A stretch of DNA of 64,000 nt from Blautia glucerasea (GCF_020537505.1 NZ_JAJBMO010000006.1:124001-188000); one strand, 5' to 3'. Positions 25,632 to 34,935 are shown, counted from the first letter of the stretch. Notes: generated by a model not told the origin, from the letters alone. Program-made: numbers and translations.

Positions 25632-27236
25632 TTACCAGATTTTGGAATCCACAGCTGCGCGCTCGATTGGCAGGCCCTTCATGTATCTGTCCATGAACAT
25701 GTTGAAGCCTTCTACGCCTTCCGGATCCGGATTCAGGGTGCTTCCCTGGTTTCCTGCGAACACCTTGGTATCCAGGAAGTCTTCCAGAGTCTCGTTTCCA
25801 TCTTTGTTTACCAGATAGGATGCCAGAACCGCAATTCCCCATGCACCACCCTCACCGGCAGTCTCCATAACAGAAACAGGAGCGTTTACAGCATCCGCAA
25901 GGATCTGCTGTCCAACCCCTTTTGTCTTAAACAGTCCGCCATGTCCAAGAAGACGGTCAACCTTTACGCCCTCTTTCTTAAACAGAATGTCAAGGCCAAC
26001 CCGCATTGCGCCAAGGCAGGTGTAAAGATTGGTTCGCATAAAGTTTGCCAGGTTGAATTTGCTTTCAGGAGAACGTGCAAACAGTGGTCTTCCTTCTGTA
26101 AATCCAGTCATATGCTCGCCTGAGAAATAGCAGTAGGACAAAAGTCCGCCGCAGTCCACATCACCTTCCATAGCCTTGTTATATAAGGTTCCAAAAAGCT
26201 TGTTCATATCTACTTCCATGCCCATTGCCTCAGCAAACTCACGGAAAATATTTACCCATGCATTCAGATCAGAGGTACAGTTATTGGAATGTGCCATTGC
26301 AACCGGATGTCCGGATGGAGTTGCCACCATATCAATCTCAGAATATGGTGCTGATAACTCTTTTTCCAGAACAATAGATGCAAATACGGAAGTACCTGCG
26401 GATACATTTCCAGTACGCTTTGCAACACTGTTGGTAGCTACCATTCCGGTACCAGCATCGCCCTCTGGCGGACACATTGGGATTCCGGCTTTCAGCTTGC
26501 CCGTTACGTCAAGAAGCTTTACGCCTTCTTCTGTCAAACACCCTGCATCCTGTCCTGCAACAAGTGATTTTGGCAAAATGTCACGGAGCTTCCATGGGAA
26601 TCCATAGGAAGCAACCAGCTCATCAAACTGCTGAACCATTTTCTCATTGTAATCCTTGGTGGTGCTGTCAACCGGGAACATTCCGGCAACGTCACCGATT
26701 CCAAGGACTCTCTGGCCGGTTAGTTTCCAATGTACATAGGCTTCCAGAGTTGCAATATAGTCAATGTCTTTTACATGTGGCTCACCGTTTAAGATTGCCT
26801 GATACAGATGTGCAATGCTCCATCTCTGTGGGATATTGTACTGGAAAAGCTCGGACAGCTTTCTGCTTGCCTCTCCTGTAATATTGTTTCTCCAGGTTCT
26901 GAATGGAACCAGAAGGTTTCCTGCTTTGTCAAATGGCATATAGCCATGCATCATGGCGCTGATTCCAATAGCGCCTACGCTTGTAAGCTCTACTCCGTAT
27001 TTCTCCTGGACGTCCTTTGCCATCTGCTGATAGCAGTCCTGGATTCCGGACCAGATGTCCTCCAGACTGTAGGTCCAGACACCGTTCTCATAGCGGTTCT
27101 CCCACTCGTGTCCGCCAGATGCGATCGGTGCGTTATTTCCATCTACCAGAACCGCTTTGATCCTTGTAGAACCAAACTCGATTCCAAGTGCGGTCTTATT
27201 GTCCAGAATTGCCTGTTTTGCTTCTGTAGCTCCCAT
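25632..27236 (-). CDS. FGGY-family sugar kinase (AraB-like ribulokinase group)
   Basis: This 534-aa protein has the FGGY ATPase fold: [17 protein letters not shown] (phosphate 1, about residues 17-33), [50 protein letters not shown], and a late [19 protein letters not shown]. It resembles the Firmicute kinases found with L-arabinose isomerase genes more than the xylulokinase at 40407. An araA-like remnant upstream supports a former arabinose or ribulose locus. Sugar specificity is not proven. ATG 27236 follows GGGAGGATTTTACAC. Confidence 0.82.
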   Translation of the reverse strand: MGATEAKQAILDNKTALGIEFGSTRIKAVLVDGNNAPIASGGHEWENRYENGVWTYSLEDIWSGIQDCYQQMAKDVQEKYGVELTSVGAIGISAMMHGYMPFDKAGNLLVPFRTWRNNITGEASRKLSELFQYNIPQRWSIAHLYQAILNGEPHVKDIDYIATLEAYVHWKLTGQRVLGIGDVAGMFPVDSTTKDYNEKMVQQFDELVASYGFPWKLRDILPKSLVAGQDAGCLTEEGVKLLDVTGKLKAGIPMCPPEGDAGTGMVATNSVAKRTGNVSAGTSVFASIVLEKELSAPYSEIDMVATPSGHPVAMAHSNNCTSDLNAWVNIFREFAEAMGMEVDMNKLFGTLYNKAMEGDVDCGGLLSYCYFSGEHMTGFTEGRPLFARSPESKFNLANFMRTNLYTCLGAMRVGLDILFKKEGVKVDRLLGHGGLFKTKGVGQQILADAVNAPVSVMETAGEGGAWGIAVLASYLVNKDGNETLEDFLDTKVFAGNQGSTLNPDPEGVEGFNMFMDRYMKGLPIERAAVDSKIW

Positions 27237-27273
27237 GTGTAAAATCCTCCCATTGTCTTTTATAATGCGCAAT

Positions 27274-27401
27274 GTAACTGTTCAGTACCTTCGCCGTTAC
27301 GCGCTCCGCCATGCACAGAAATCATGCTATGCATGTTTTCGCGCCTAGGGTCTCATTTTTTGTGAACTACATTCACAAAAAACACCTCGCGGAATGCTAC
27401 C
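27274..27401 (+). repeat. MITE-like intergenic repeat, copy B
   Basis: It starts GTAACTGTTCAGTACCTTCG and has the AGAAATCATGC/GCATG palindrome, TTGTGAACTACATTCACAA and CACCTCGCGGAATGCTAC. The right inverted terminus is missing. It lies between the kinase start and the araA-like remnant. Confidence 0.8.
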
Positions 27402-27406
27402 TTATT

Positions 27407-27555
27407 TCAGCAAAGTTCATTCTTGATTCCTGCCTGTACTGCTACATGACGTTTGAATTCTTCCGGATTTTTTCCTTCCAGAATAATATCATATTTATTA
27501 TAATATTCTTCCACAAGAGCGTCAATATCTCCCTTGGAAATGGCTGGATCAGACG
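27407..27555 (-). pseudogene. Arabinose-isomerase-like remnant
   Basis: The frame gives SDPAISKGDIDALVEEYYNKYD, then ILEGKNPEEFKRHVAVQAGIKNELC and a stop. This resembles the internal segment of L-arabinose isomerases (ISDxDIxxLVxEY ... RIELGLKxFL). Both ends are lost exactly where repeat copies B and C begin. Only about 50 of about 490 codons remain. The AraB-like kinase next to it supports the assignment, which rests on family memory. Confidence 0.5.
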
Positions 27556-27699
27556 GTTACTGTTCACTCCATTCACAGCAACACGCTTCGCGATGCACAG
27601 AAATCATGCATTCGCATGATTTCGCGCCGCAATTCTCGGGCTTTTTGTGAATTTTGTTCACAAAAAGCACCTCGCGGAACATTACCAGTGAACAATAAC
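27556..27699 (+). repeat. MITE-like intergenic repeat, copy C (full length)
   Basis: This copy of 144 bp has inverted ends GTTACTGTTCAC and GTGAACAATAAC. Inside are the CATGCATTCGCATG hairpin, the GTGAATTTTGTTCAC hairpin and CACCTCGCGGAACATTACC. It is essentially complete. Confidence 0.85.
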
Positions 27700-27852
27700 A
27701 TCAGACGTTCTACCTCACTGTCTTCTTCGGACACACCGTTAGTTTTTTCCAGAATCAGCGGGGGCTGCCATCTCGCCCAGCTTTTCCTGGGGATGGGTGA
27801 TGGTGGTAATGCCGGTGGCGCGCTGGGCGTAGAGGGGTTTCCGCTTATTTCA
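27700..27852 (-). other. Decayed coding remnant between repeat C and threonine aldolase
   Basis: On the minus strand two overlapping frames look coding but are broken. One reads KPLYAQRATGITTITHPQEK and runs to a stop after GEMAAPADSGKN; the other reads PPLILEKTNGVSEEDSEVER and runs into repeat C. No start codon or family is recognised. The stretch is GC-richer than its surroundings. Confidence 0.35.
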
Positions 27853-28872
27853 TTACAATATCCCGATCAGCGCGTCAATATCTTCCATCTTCGTTGCCCA
27901 GCTTGTTGCAAAGCGGACTACGGTATGGTTGTCATCATATTTTTCCCAGAAACTAAACTTCACCTTCTCGCCCAGTTCCTCCATCTTCTTATTTTCCAGA
28001 ATGACAAAGATCTGGTTGGTAGGGGAATTGATGAAAAACTCATATTCTTTTTCTTTAAGGGCAGCTTTCAGCTTCGCCGCAGTTTTGATGGCATTTTTGC
28101 TGATTTCCAGATATAAGTCGTCTGTAAAAAGAGTATCGAACTGGATTCCAAGAAGTCTGCCTTTTGCCAGAAGTGCCCCCTGCTGTTTGATCATGGTGAA
28201 GAAATGCCTGGGTGCCTTTTTCGGGAAAACAACGGCCTCGCCGCACAGGGCTCCTACCTTGGTTCCGCCAATATAAAATACATCGGTGTATTTCGCAATC
28301 TCTTTCAATGTCACATCTGTCTCTGCCACCAGTCCATAGCCAAGTCTGGCGCCATCTAAGAACAACGGGATCTGGTACTCCCGACACACGCTGGAAATAT
28401 CAGCCAGCTCCTGTCTGGTATAGAGAGTGCCATATTCGGTAGGATGAGAAATATAAACCATTCCCGGAAAAACCATGTGATCGTAGCTGCCATCTGCATA
28501 ATAGGTTCCGAGGTAATCTTTCAGATCTGCGGCAGAAATCTTACCATCCTTCTGGGGAAGCGGAAGGACCTTGTGTCCGGTAAATTCAATGGCACCGGCT
28601 TCATGGGCGTTTACATGTCCCGTAACTGCAGAAACCACGCCCTCATAACGGTTCAGCATAGATGCGATCACAACTGCATTTGTCTGGGTTCCGCCTACCA
28701 GGAAATACACTTCTCCATCCGGGCAGCCGCAGGCTGTTTTAATTTTCTCCTTCGCCTGGTCGCAGTAAGGATCCAGACCATATCCTGGAACCTTCTCCAT
28801 ATTGGTTTCCATTAATCTTTTTAAAATTGCTTTGTGAGCACCTTCACAGTAATCATTTTCAAAATACAGCAT
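27853..28872 (-). CDS. ltaE: Low-specificity threonine aldolase
   Basis: This 339-aa PLP enzyme should cleave L-threonine/allo-threonine to glycine and acetaldehyde. It shows NDYCEGAHKAILKRL, LVGGTQTNAVVIASML (about residues 58-73), AHEAGAIEFTGHKV, FLDGARLGYGL with the cofactor Asp, and FYIGGTKVGALCGEAVV, whose TK lysine binds PLP. ATG 28872 follows AAAAGGAG at good spacing. It is transcribed alone, divergent from the oadB leader. Confidence 0.9.
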   Translation of the reverse strand: MLYFENDYCEGAHKAILKRLMETNMEKVPGYGLDPYCDQAKEKIKTACGCPDGEVYFLVGGTQTNAVVIASMLNRYEGVVSAVTGHVNAHEAGAIEFTGHKVLPLPQKDGKISAADLKDYLGTYYADGSYDHMVFPGMVYISHPTEYGTLYTRQELADISSVCREYQIPLFLDGARLGYGLVAETDVTLKEIAKYTDVFYIGGTKVGALCGEAVVFPKKAPRHFFTMIKQQGALLAKGRLLGIQFDTLFTDDLYLEISKNAIKTAAKLKAALKEKEYEFFINSPTNQIFVILENKKMEELGEKVKFSFWEKYDDNHTVVRFATSWATKMEDIDALIGIL

Positions 28873-29107
28873 GTTGTAACTCCTTTTATTTTTTTGCTTG
28901 TATGCACAAATGTTAATTCTATAGTTAAGTTTTATCATATACCTATACGGAACTTTTTACAAGCAGATACCATTCGGAATCATAGCTTCCCTCTGTCCTT
29001 TCCCTATATTTTCAATTGCCTAAATAGAAAGAATAGTCCATTTCATGGTTCCCGTTCACTGGCAGCCTTTCATGTGCATTTGCCAAAAAACTTTTTATAG
29101 TTCAGGG

Positions 29108-29137
29108 TTGACATCCCCACTTCTGCCGAATTATAAT
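29108..29137 (+). promoter_or_regulatory. Promoter of the oadB operon
   Basis: TTGACA (29108-29113) and TATAAT (29132-29137) are both consensus with an 18-bp spacer. The riboswitch starts about 35 bp downstream of the -10. Confidence 0.75.
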
Positions 29138-29170
29138 AACATCAACAAAATATAGCTTATAGGCACACTT

Positions 29171-29365
29171 CAATAAAAGGGAGTAGCTGGCATATCAGAT
29201 ACGCTGTTTTTAAGGACACAGCATTTTCTGAATATGGATTTTCATGCGTCAGAACGGCAGACAGCTTTCATATGCTGTCACCCGCAGAGAATTGAAATGG
29301 CAAGACTTTTATTACAATAGCTGCATATTTTTGGTATGCATTGTTGTAATAAAAGTCTTTTTTTT
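29171..29365 (+). promoter_or_regulatory. Putative yybP-ykoY-type (Mn2+) riboswitch with terminator, leader of oadB
   Basis: AATAAAAGGGAGTAGC opens P1, the core ATGCGTCAGAACGGC and CACCCGC follows, and GGCAAGACTTTTATT closes P1. AAAGGGAGUAGC and GCAAGAC-UUU are what I recall of the yybP-ykoY signature. The closing strand is also the 5' arm of a terminator (29303-29365; AGACTTTTATTACAA pairs with TTGTAATAAAAGTCT, then eight T). P1 and terminator therefore exclude each other, giving an ON switch. The same core and logic occur before hflKC at 1611-1785. Confidence 0.7.
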
Positions 29366-29396
29366 ATATATATAAACTCAAAAGGAGGAAAACAAA

Positions 29397-30533
29397 ATGG
29401 AATTTTTAACAGATGGAATCTTAGCACTGACCTGGCAGCAAATCGTAATGTTCGCGGTGGGAATCGCCCTGATCTGGCTGGCGATCAAAAAGGGCTTCGA
29501 ACCAGCCCTGCTTCTGCCAATGGGCTTTGGCGCAATCCTTGTGAACCTGCCCTTCTCCGGAGTTCTGAACCAGACTCTGGCAGGTGGAATCCAGGCGAAC
29601 GGCGTGATCGAATGGCTGTTTCATGTAGGAATTGAAGCATCCGAAGTAATGCCCATTTTACTCTTTATCGGAATCGGCGCCATGATCGACTTCGGGCCGC
29701 TGCTTTCCAAGCCTTCCCTGTTCCTGTTTGGAGCAGGTGCCCAGTTCGGGATCTTCGCTGCAATTTTGTTGGCCACAGTCCTTGGTTTTGACTTAAAGGA
29801 TGCGGCTTCTATCGGAATTATCGGCGCAGCAGATGGGCCAACCTCCATTCTGGTATCCCAGATCCTGAATTCCAGATACATCGGTGCCATCGCCGTGGCC
29901 GCCTATTCCTACATGGCGCTTGTTCCCATTGTGCAGCCTTTCGCCATCCGGCTTGTAACTACGAAGAAAGAACGCTGCATCCATATGGAATACAATCCAA
30001 AATCCGTTTCCAAAACCATGCGGATTGCCTTTCCCATTGTAGTAACTGTCATCGTTGGCCTGGTGGCTCCACAATCTGTTGCCCTGGTGGGATTTCTCAT
30101 GTTCGGCAACCTGATCCGTGAATGCGGTGTCCTTGGCACCATGTCTGACACTGCCCAGAATATTCTGGCGAACCTGATCACCCTGCTTCTCGGGATCACC
30201 ATCTCCTTCAGCATGCGGGCAGATCAGTTCGTAACAAAAGAAACCTTACTGATCCTGGTGATTGGACTTTTCGCCTTTGTAATGGACACCATTGGTGGTG
30301 TTCTGCTGGCAAAATTCCTAAACCTTTTCCTAAAAAAGAAGATTAATCCAATGATCGGCGGTGCCGGAATTTCTGCATTTCCAATGTCCTCGCGTGTAGT
30401 TCAGAAAATGGCCATGGAGGAAGATCCTACAAACGTGATTCTCATGCAGGCCGCCGGCGCCAACGTGTCCGGGCAGATTGCCTCTGTGATCGCAGGTGGC
30501 ATGGTTATTAACCTGGTGACGAAATTTTTATAA
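29397..30533 (+). CDS. oadB: Sodium-ion-translocating decarboxylase beta subunit (OadB/MmdB/GcdB)
   Basis: This 378-aa polytopic membrane protein is the Na+-pumping subunit of biotin-dependent decarboxylases. It has about nine hydrophobic segments. The conserved GIIGAADGPTSILVSQIL (about residues 138-155) carries the Asp needed for Na+ transport, and NLIRECGVL, DTIGGVLLAKFLN and GGAGISAFPMSSRVVQKM follow. The carboxyltransferase alpha subunit and biotin carrier are not adjacent, so the substrate (oxaloacetate, methylmalonyl-CoA or glutaconyl-CoA) cannot be decided. AGGAGG-like AAAGGAGG precedes ATG 29397. A tiny OadG-like ORF follows. Confidence 0.93.
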   Translation: MEFLTDGILALTWQQIVMFAVGIALIWLAIKKGFEPALLLPMGFGAILVNLPFSGVLNQTLAGGIQANGVIEWLFHVGIEASEVMPILLFIGIGAMIDFGPLLSKPSLFLFGAGAQFGIFAAILLATVLGFDLKDAASIGIIGAADGPTSILVSQILNSRYIGAIAVAAYSYMALVPIVQPFAIRLVTTKKERCIHMEYNPKSVSKTMRIAFPIVVTVIVGLVAPQSVALVGFLMFGNLIRECGVLGTMSDTAQNILANLITLLLGITISFSMRADQFVTKETLLILVIGLFAFVMDTIGGVLLAKFLNLFLKKKINPMIGGAGISAFPMSSRVVQKMAMEEDPTNVILMQAAGANVSGQIASVIAGGMVINLVTKFL

Positions 30534-30591
30534 GGATTTCCACAACCCTGATCAGTATTTCACACATTATATAAACAGGAGGCTCTTATCT

Positions 30592-30708
30592 ATGAATACA
30601 TCCAATATTATTATCGCTCTGGAAATCATGGCAAAAGGGATGGCTGGAATCTTCATTGCCATTCTCATCATAATACTCTGTGTATGGATTCTGGGAAAAA
30701 TAGGATAA
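30592..30708 (+). CDS. 38-residue single-pass OadG-like gamma peptide
   Basis: The ORF begins at ATG 30592 behind AGGAGG (spacing 8) and ends at TAA 30706. The product is a single transmembrane helix (IALEIMAKGMAGIFIAILII, then ILCVWILGKIG) with no soluble tail. The LxIMxxGMxGIFxxIxII pattern matches the membrane helix of sodium-pump decarboxylase gamma subunits (OadG), which hold the beta subunit in the complex. It lies 58 bp after oadB and before the operon terminator. Canonical OadG is about twice as long with a Pro/Ala C-terminus, which is missing here. Confidence 0.72.
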   Translation: MNTSNIIIALEIMAKGMAGIFIAILIIILCVWILGKIG

Positions 30709-30713
30709 CCACA

Positions 30714-30762
30714 ATGAGCCAAGGTCTTCTGTAACACACAGACCCTGGCTCATCTTTCTCTT
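30714..30762 (+). terminator. Terminator of the oadB operon
   Basis: ATGAGCCAAGGTCT pairs, with one bulge, to AGACCCTGGCTCAT, followed by CTTTCTCTTT. It lies 6 bp after the small gamma-like ORF. Confidence 0.78.
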
Positions 30763-30796
30763 TATTACTTACCGCTCACATCCTGGCCAATAACCT

Positions 30797-31978
30797 TTAT
30801 TCTTCCGTGGAATCCGCAGGACTTTCCTTTTTTTCTGGAAAAGCGCTCTCCTCCCGGTCATAATTTTCCAGGAAGGAATGTCTCACTCCATACTGCTTAT
30901 ATCCCACAACAGTATCAATATTTACATTCTCCACACTCTTGAAAATATTTCCCTCCACAAACGGGTTTACCTTTTTCAGGTCACGGATCAATTCCTTGAT
31001 TTCCACACGTTTGGAGCGGTTCTCATTGTTACAGGTGGTGCAGGTGTCTGTAAACTTACATGCACACTGTATAAAATGCAGATCATTATAATCACGCCAT
31101 GCCTTAATATCGTCCTCACGAACCAGATACAGCGGGCGGATCAGCTCCATCCCTTCAAAGTTAGTGCTGTGAAGCTTTGGCATCATAGTCTGCACCTGGG
31201 CGCCGTAAAGCATTCCCATAAGAATGGTCTCGATCACATCATCATAATGATGTCCCAGGGCAATCTTGTTGCAGCCCATTTCCTTTGCAAACGCATAGAG
31301 ATGGCCGCGGCGCATTCTTGCACAAAGATAACAAGGTGACTTCTCTACATTAAATACGGACTCAAAAATATCAGACTCAAAAATTTGGATGGGAATATTC
31401 AGCCTTCTGGCATTTTCCTCGATCACCTGACGGTTGGCCGGACTATACCCTGGATCCATAACCAGAAACTTCACTTCGAAATCAAACTTATTGTGAAGCT
31501 TCAATTCCTGAAAGCACTTTGCCATCAGCATGGAATCCTTACCGCCTGAAATACAGACTGCAATCCTGTCTCCAGGCTTCACAAGCTCATAGGTATTGAT
31601 CGCCTTGGTGAACTTGGACCAGATTTTTTTCTTAAATTTCTTTCGAAGGCTGATCTCCACATTTTTCGCAAAATCTTCGTCCTGGGAACTCTTCATGGCA
31701 TCCATAAGCCAGGCAATATAGCCCTTCTCCAGGCTTACTGCGTCAAGTCCCTCTTCTTCAAGATTTTCCGCAATTTCTTTACTGTTGATTCCCCTGCTGC
31801 AGCAGATCACCAGCTTCTTCGTCTTATCTACTTCCGGGTTCTCTTTTATCTCCTCGGGTTTGCAGGCTACTGCGCCTTTGATGGCACCGTGGGAAATCTC
31901 AATCTCATCGCGGACATCAATGATCTGATAGGAATCCGCTGGTAACTTCTTTAGTTCTTCTATTGTTATACTACTCAT
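30797..31978 (-). CDS. Rhodanese-TtcA-type PP-loop ATPase fusion
   Basis: This 393-aa protein has an N-terminal rhodanese domain (about 1-95; YQIIDVRDEIEISHGAIKGA and LVICCSRGINSK with the catalytic Cys). A TtcA-like tRNA thiolase domain follows, with the PP-loop CISGGKDSMLMAKCF at about 142-156 and CYLCARMRRG at about 215, the CxxC that holds a [4Fe-4S] cluster. GHHYDDVIETILMGMLYG is the family block. TtcA makes 2-thiocytidine at tRNA position 32. Fusing a persulfide-carrying rhodanese to the thiolase would supply its sulfur in cis; that is inference. Confidence 0.87.
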   Translation of the reverse strand: MSSITIEELKKLPADSYQIIDVRDEIEISHGAIKGAVACKPEEIKENPEVDKTKKLVICCSRGINSKEIAENLEEEGLDAVSLEKGYIAWLMDAMKSSQDEDFAKNVEISLRKKFKKKIWSKFTKAINTYELVKPGDRIAVCISGGKDSMLMAKCFQELKLHNKFDFEVKFLVMDPGYSPANRQVIEENARRLNIPIQIFESDIFESVFNVEKSPCYLCARMRRGHLYAFAKEMGCNKIALGHHYDDVIETILMGMLYGAQVQTMMPKLHSTNFEGMELIRPLYLVREDDIKAWRDYNDLHFIQCACKFTDTCTTCNNENRSKRVEIKELIRDLKKVNPFVEGNIFKSVENVNIDTVVGYKQYGVRHSFLENYDREESAFPEKKESPADSTEE

Positions 31979-31996
31979 TTAAAAACCTTTCCTAGC

Positions 31997-32062
31997 GCGT
32001 ATCTGAAAAAGACTTTCTGCAAGATGTGCGTCACAATTTGTGGGAATGATTTTTCAGACACT
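31997..32062. repeat. Imperfect palindromic repeat (GCGTATCTGAAAAA ... TTTTTCAGACAC)
   Basis: The ends are near-perfect inverted repeats, with an inner segment GACTTTCTGC ... TTGTGGGAATGA. The same inner segments occur in reverse order at 49982-50032, and degenerate copies occur at 48509-48578 and 16543-16573. Confidence 0.6.
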
Positions 32063-32122
32063 CTCTAAAATGTATTCTATAATGTCCACGCTCCAGAGCG
32101 TATCCAATCTTTTTTCTTAGCT

Positions 32123-32566
32123 TTAATTCCGATTCTTGATCAGTGACACAACAAACAGGATCACTGCAAGTACCGCAAAAAACGGAATCACTGCCACCAG
32201 GATATGAAACAGCAAAAATACCACGATCAGCAGGAGCACCACGCCCAGCAGCTTACTGTACCAGGTATCAAAACGCCATACGTGCACATGCTCCTTTCCC
32301 ATACCCTGGGCGTTCTGGGAATCATCTGAATACGTGCTGTACTCTTCATAATCCAACTGTCCATTATCCACATCTGTATCCAGCAAAGTCCTGGCAATCA
32401 GCCTGGGATCTCCAAGCTCCGCAAGAACCTGCTGCTCGTCCCGTCCACTGCGCACCTGTGACTGGATATAATCTTCATAGTAACGCACATGCGCTGCCAC
32501 TTTGCCCTCATGCATCTGTCCGGACAACTGGTTTCTCAATGTATCCAGAAATTCTGTTCTGTTCAT
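32123..32566 (-). CDS. DUF1700/HAAS-like membrane protein
   Basis: This 147-aa protein begins MNRTEFLDTLRNQLSGQM and has YYEDYIQSQVRSGRDEQQVLAELGDPRLIARTLL. This is the HAAS/DUF1700 pattern, a helical bundle usually paired with PadR regulators or sensing envelope stress. A linker rich in Asp, Ser and Gln and a C-terminal hydrophobic region with two helices follow (about residues 103-145). No PadR gene is adjacent. Function is unknown. ATG 32566 has only a weak ribosome binding site. Confidence 0.72.
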   Translation of the reverse strand: MNRTEFLDTLRNQLSGQMHEGKVAAHVRYYEDYIQSQVRSGRDEQQVLAELGDPRLIARTLLDTDVDNGQLDYEEYSTYSDDSQNAQGMGKEHVHVWRFDTWYSKLLGVVLLLIVVFLLFHILVAVIPFFAVLAVILFVVSLIKNRN

Positions 32567-32636
32567 TCAATTATTCAACCTTTCTTATATAAGCCCAAGA
32601 ATTATTATCTGTTTCAAAATATTTTATCTAAGCATG

Positions 32637-32696
32637 CAGCTATTCAGTACCATCACAGTTACACGCTTCACGGAATACCGCCTTCTGAATAGTTAC
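32637..32696 (+). repeat. MITE-like intergenic repeat, copy D (internal deletion)
   Basis: It begins GCTATTCAGTACCATCACAG and ends CCTTCTGAATAGTTAC, so both ends are kept but about 80 bp of the centre are missing. Its length is 60 bp instead of 144. Confidence 0.65.
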
Positions 32697-32898
32697 CTAA
32701 GCATTTTCTATTCTAACAACACTTTCACCCTTACGCAACTATCCAAGTCATAAAATTTTTATGAATCCTTCCTTAAGAGAGTCTAAAAGAAAGGATCGTT
32801 TTTTACCATTCAGACAGATTTTCTTTGTGCCAAAAGCATTTGTTAATTTTCACAAATAATCAATGATTTTTTTGACAATAATTCCGTCTGTTAATTTA

Positions 32899-32927
32899 TT
32901 GACATAATGTTTTTTTAATGATACAAT
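32899..32927 (+). promoter_or_regulatory. Promoter of fhs
   Basis: TTGACA (32899-32904) and TACAAT (32922-32927) are separated by 17 bp. It lies directly upstream of the ZTP riboswitch. Confidence 0.72.
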
Positions 32928-32944
32928 AAGCACATCAATTGAAA

Positions 32945-33087
32945 AGCTTCTGAATACTGACGGATCGTGGAGTTAACCACAGGGACTTCGGAAGCAGATC
33001 AAGATCGTTGCTGGTGGCTAAATCCACAGCAACTCAGGAGCCGACCGTCTGGGCAGTATTTGAATCATCAGATACTGCCCTTTTTTT
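32945..33087 (+). promoter_or_regulatory. ZTP/ZMP (pfl) riboswitch with terminator before fhs
   Basis: The aptamer contains the 5' block ACGGATCGTGG ... CCACAGGGACT and the hallmark 3' block GCCGACCGTCTGGGC (33040-33054), which matches the pfl consensus with one change. The GGGC end is shared with a terminator stem (GGGCAGTAT with ATACTGCCC, 33051-33080) followed by seven T. ZTP binding should disrupt termination and raise fhs expression when 10-formyl-THF is short. The placement before formate-THF ligase is classical. Confidence 0.88.
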
Positions 33088-33139
33088 ACCGGAAGGTTTG
33101 GAAGCCATTTAATCTTACACAACGAAAGGAGCTTTTATT

Positions 33140-34825
33140 ATGGGGTTTAAAAGTGACATCGAAATCGCACAGGAATGCGAAATGAAACCAATTACTGAGA
33201 TTGCGGCGAAAGCAGGTATTGATGACAAATACCTTGAGCAGTACGGTAAATATAAAGCAAAAATTGACTATAATCTGTTAAAAGAGACAGACAAAGAAGA
33301 TGGCAAACTGATTCTGGTTACCGCTATCAACCCGACTCCAGCCGGAGAAGGAAAAACAACGACTACTGTTGGTCTTGCAGATGCTATGCAGCAGATGGGC
33401 AAGAACGTTATGGTAGCTCTTCGTGAGCCATCCCTTGGACCGGTATTTGGTGTTAAGGGCGGCGCAGCAGGCGGCGGATATGCACAGGTTGTTCCAATGG
33501 AAGACATCAACCTTCACTTCACCGGTGACTTCCACGCAATCGGCGCAGCCAACAACCTTCTTGCAGCTATGATCGACAACCATATTTTCCAGGGCAACGC
33601 ACTGAACATCGACCCACGTAAGATTACATGGAGAAGATGCGTAGATATGAATGACCGTCAGCTTCGTAACGTAGTAGATGGTCTTGGCGGAAGAACAAAC
33701 GGTATGCCTCGTGAAGATGGATATGACATCACCGTTGCTTCTGAAATCATGGCAGTTCTCTGTCTTGCAAGTGACATCACAGACCTGAAGAAGAGACTTT
33801 CCAGAATGATCATTGGTTATACATATGGCAAGCCTTCAGAGCAGAAGCCAGTTACCGCTGGTGACCTCCACGCAGAAGGTGCTATGACAGCCCTTCTGAA
33901 AGATGCTCTGAAACCGAATCTGGTTCAGACCCTGGAGCATGTACCTGCAATCGTTCACGGCGGACCATTCGCAAACATCGCTCACGGATGCAACTCCGTA
34001 ACTGCTACTAAGATGGCTTTGAAGCTTGCTGATTATACCATCACAGAGGCTGGATTCGGTGCAGACCTTGGTGCTGAAAAATTCCTTGATATCAAGTGCC
34101 GTATGGCTGGCCTGAAACCAAACGCAGTTGTTATCGTTGCTACCGTCCGTGCACTGAAATACAATGGCGGCGTTGCCAAAGCAGATCTGAACAATGAGAA
34201 CCTTGAGGCTCTTGAGAAGGGTCTTCCGAACCTGCTGAAGCATGTAAGCAACATCAAGAACGTTTACAAGCTTCCATGTGTGGTTGCCATCAACGCATTC
34301 CCAACCGATACCAAGGCAGAGCTTGACCTGGTTGAAGCGAAATGTAAAGAACTTGGCGTTAACGTTGCTCTTTCTGAAGTATGGGCAAAAGGCGGCGAAG
34401 GCGGCAAGAAGTTAGCGGAAGAAGTGATCCGTCTTGTAGAAGAGCCAAATGACTTCACCTATTCCTATGAGCTTGAGGGCTCCATTGAAGATAAACTGAA
34501 CCAGATCGTTCAGAAGATTTACGGTGGTAAGAGAGTCGTTCTCACAGCCAATGCCCAGAAGCAGGCCAAACAGCTTGAAGCTCTTGGATTTGGCAATTGC
34601 CCGATCTGTGTTGCAAAAACACAGTACAGCTTAACCGATGACCAGACCAAGCTTGGTGCTCCGACAGACTTCGAAGTAACCGTTCGTAACCTGAAGATTT
34701 CCGCAGGTGCAGGCTTCATCGTAGCTCTCACCGGCGAGATCATGACCATGCCAGGTCTCCCGAAAGTTCCGGCAGCTGAGAAGATCGACGTAGACGAAAC
34801 TGGTAAGATCACAGGACTGTTCTAA
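33140..34825 (+). CDS. fhs: Formate--tetrahydrofolate ligase
   Basis: This 561-aa enzyme makes 10-formyl-THF from formate, THF and ATP. It supplies purine synthesis and, in acetogens, the methyl branch of the Wood-Ljungdahl pathway. Visible blocks are [20 protein letters not shown] (P-loop, about residues 66-85), [61 protein letters not shown] and the C-terminal [14 protein letters not shown]. Its length matches the family. AAAGGAGC precedes the ATG. It is controlled by the ZTP riboswitch and ends at a strong terminator. Confidence 0.97.
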   Translation: MGFKSDIEIAQECEMKPITEIAAKAGIDDKYLEQYGKYKAKIDYNLLKETDKEDGKLILVTAINPTPAGEGKTTTTVGLADAMQQMGKNVMVALREPSLGPVFGVKGGAAGGGYAQVVPMEDINLHFTGDFHAIGAANNLLAAMIDNHIFQGNALNIDPRKITWRRCVDMNDRQLRNVVDGLGGRTNGMPREDGYDITVASEIMAVLCLASDITDLKKRLSRMIIGYTYGKPSEQKPVTAGDLHAEGAMTALLKDALKPNLVQTLEHVPAIVHGGPFANIAHGCNSVTATKMALKLADYTITEAGFGADLGAEKFLDIKCRMAGLKPNAVVIVATVRALKYNGGVAKADLNNENLEALEKGLPNLLKHVSNIKNVYKLPCVVAINAFPTDTKAELDLVEAKCKELGVNVALSEVWAKGGEGGKKLAEEVIRLVEEPNDFTYSYELEGSIEDKLNQIVQKIYGGKRVVLTANAQKQAKQLEALGFGNCPICVAKTQYSLTDDQTKLGAPTDFEVTVRNLKISAGAGFIVALTGEIMTMPGLPKVPAAEKIDVDETGKITGLF

Positions 34826-34888
34826 TTTTCACCGCAGTCACCAAGTTTTCGTGCGATCATGAATTTTGGTTTGTTGCTCATGAAAATC

Positions 34889-34922
34889 AATGCCCGGGAG
34901 TTTTTAACTCCCGGGCATTTTT
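34889..34922 (+). terminator. Terminator after fhs
   Basis: AATGCCCGGGAGTT pairs with AACTCCCGGGCATT and is followed by TTTT. Confidence 0.85.
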
Positions 34923-34935
34923 ACGCAACAAACAA

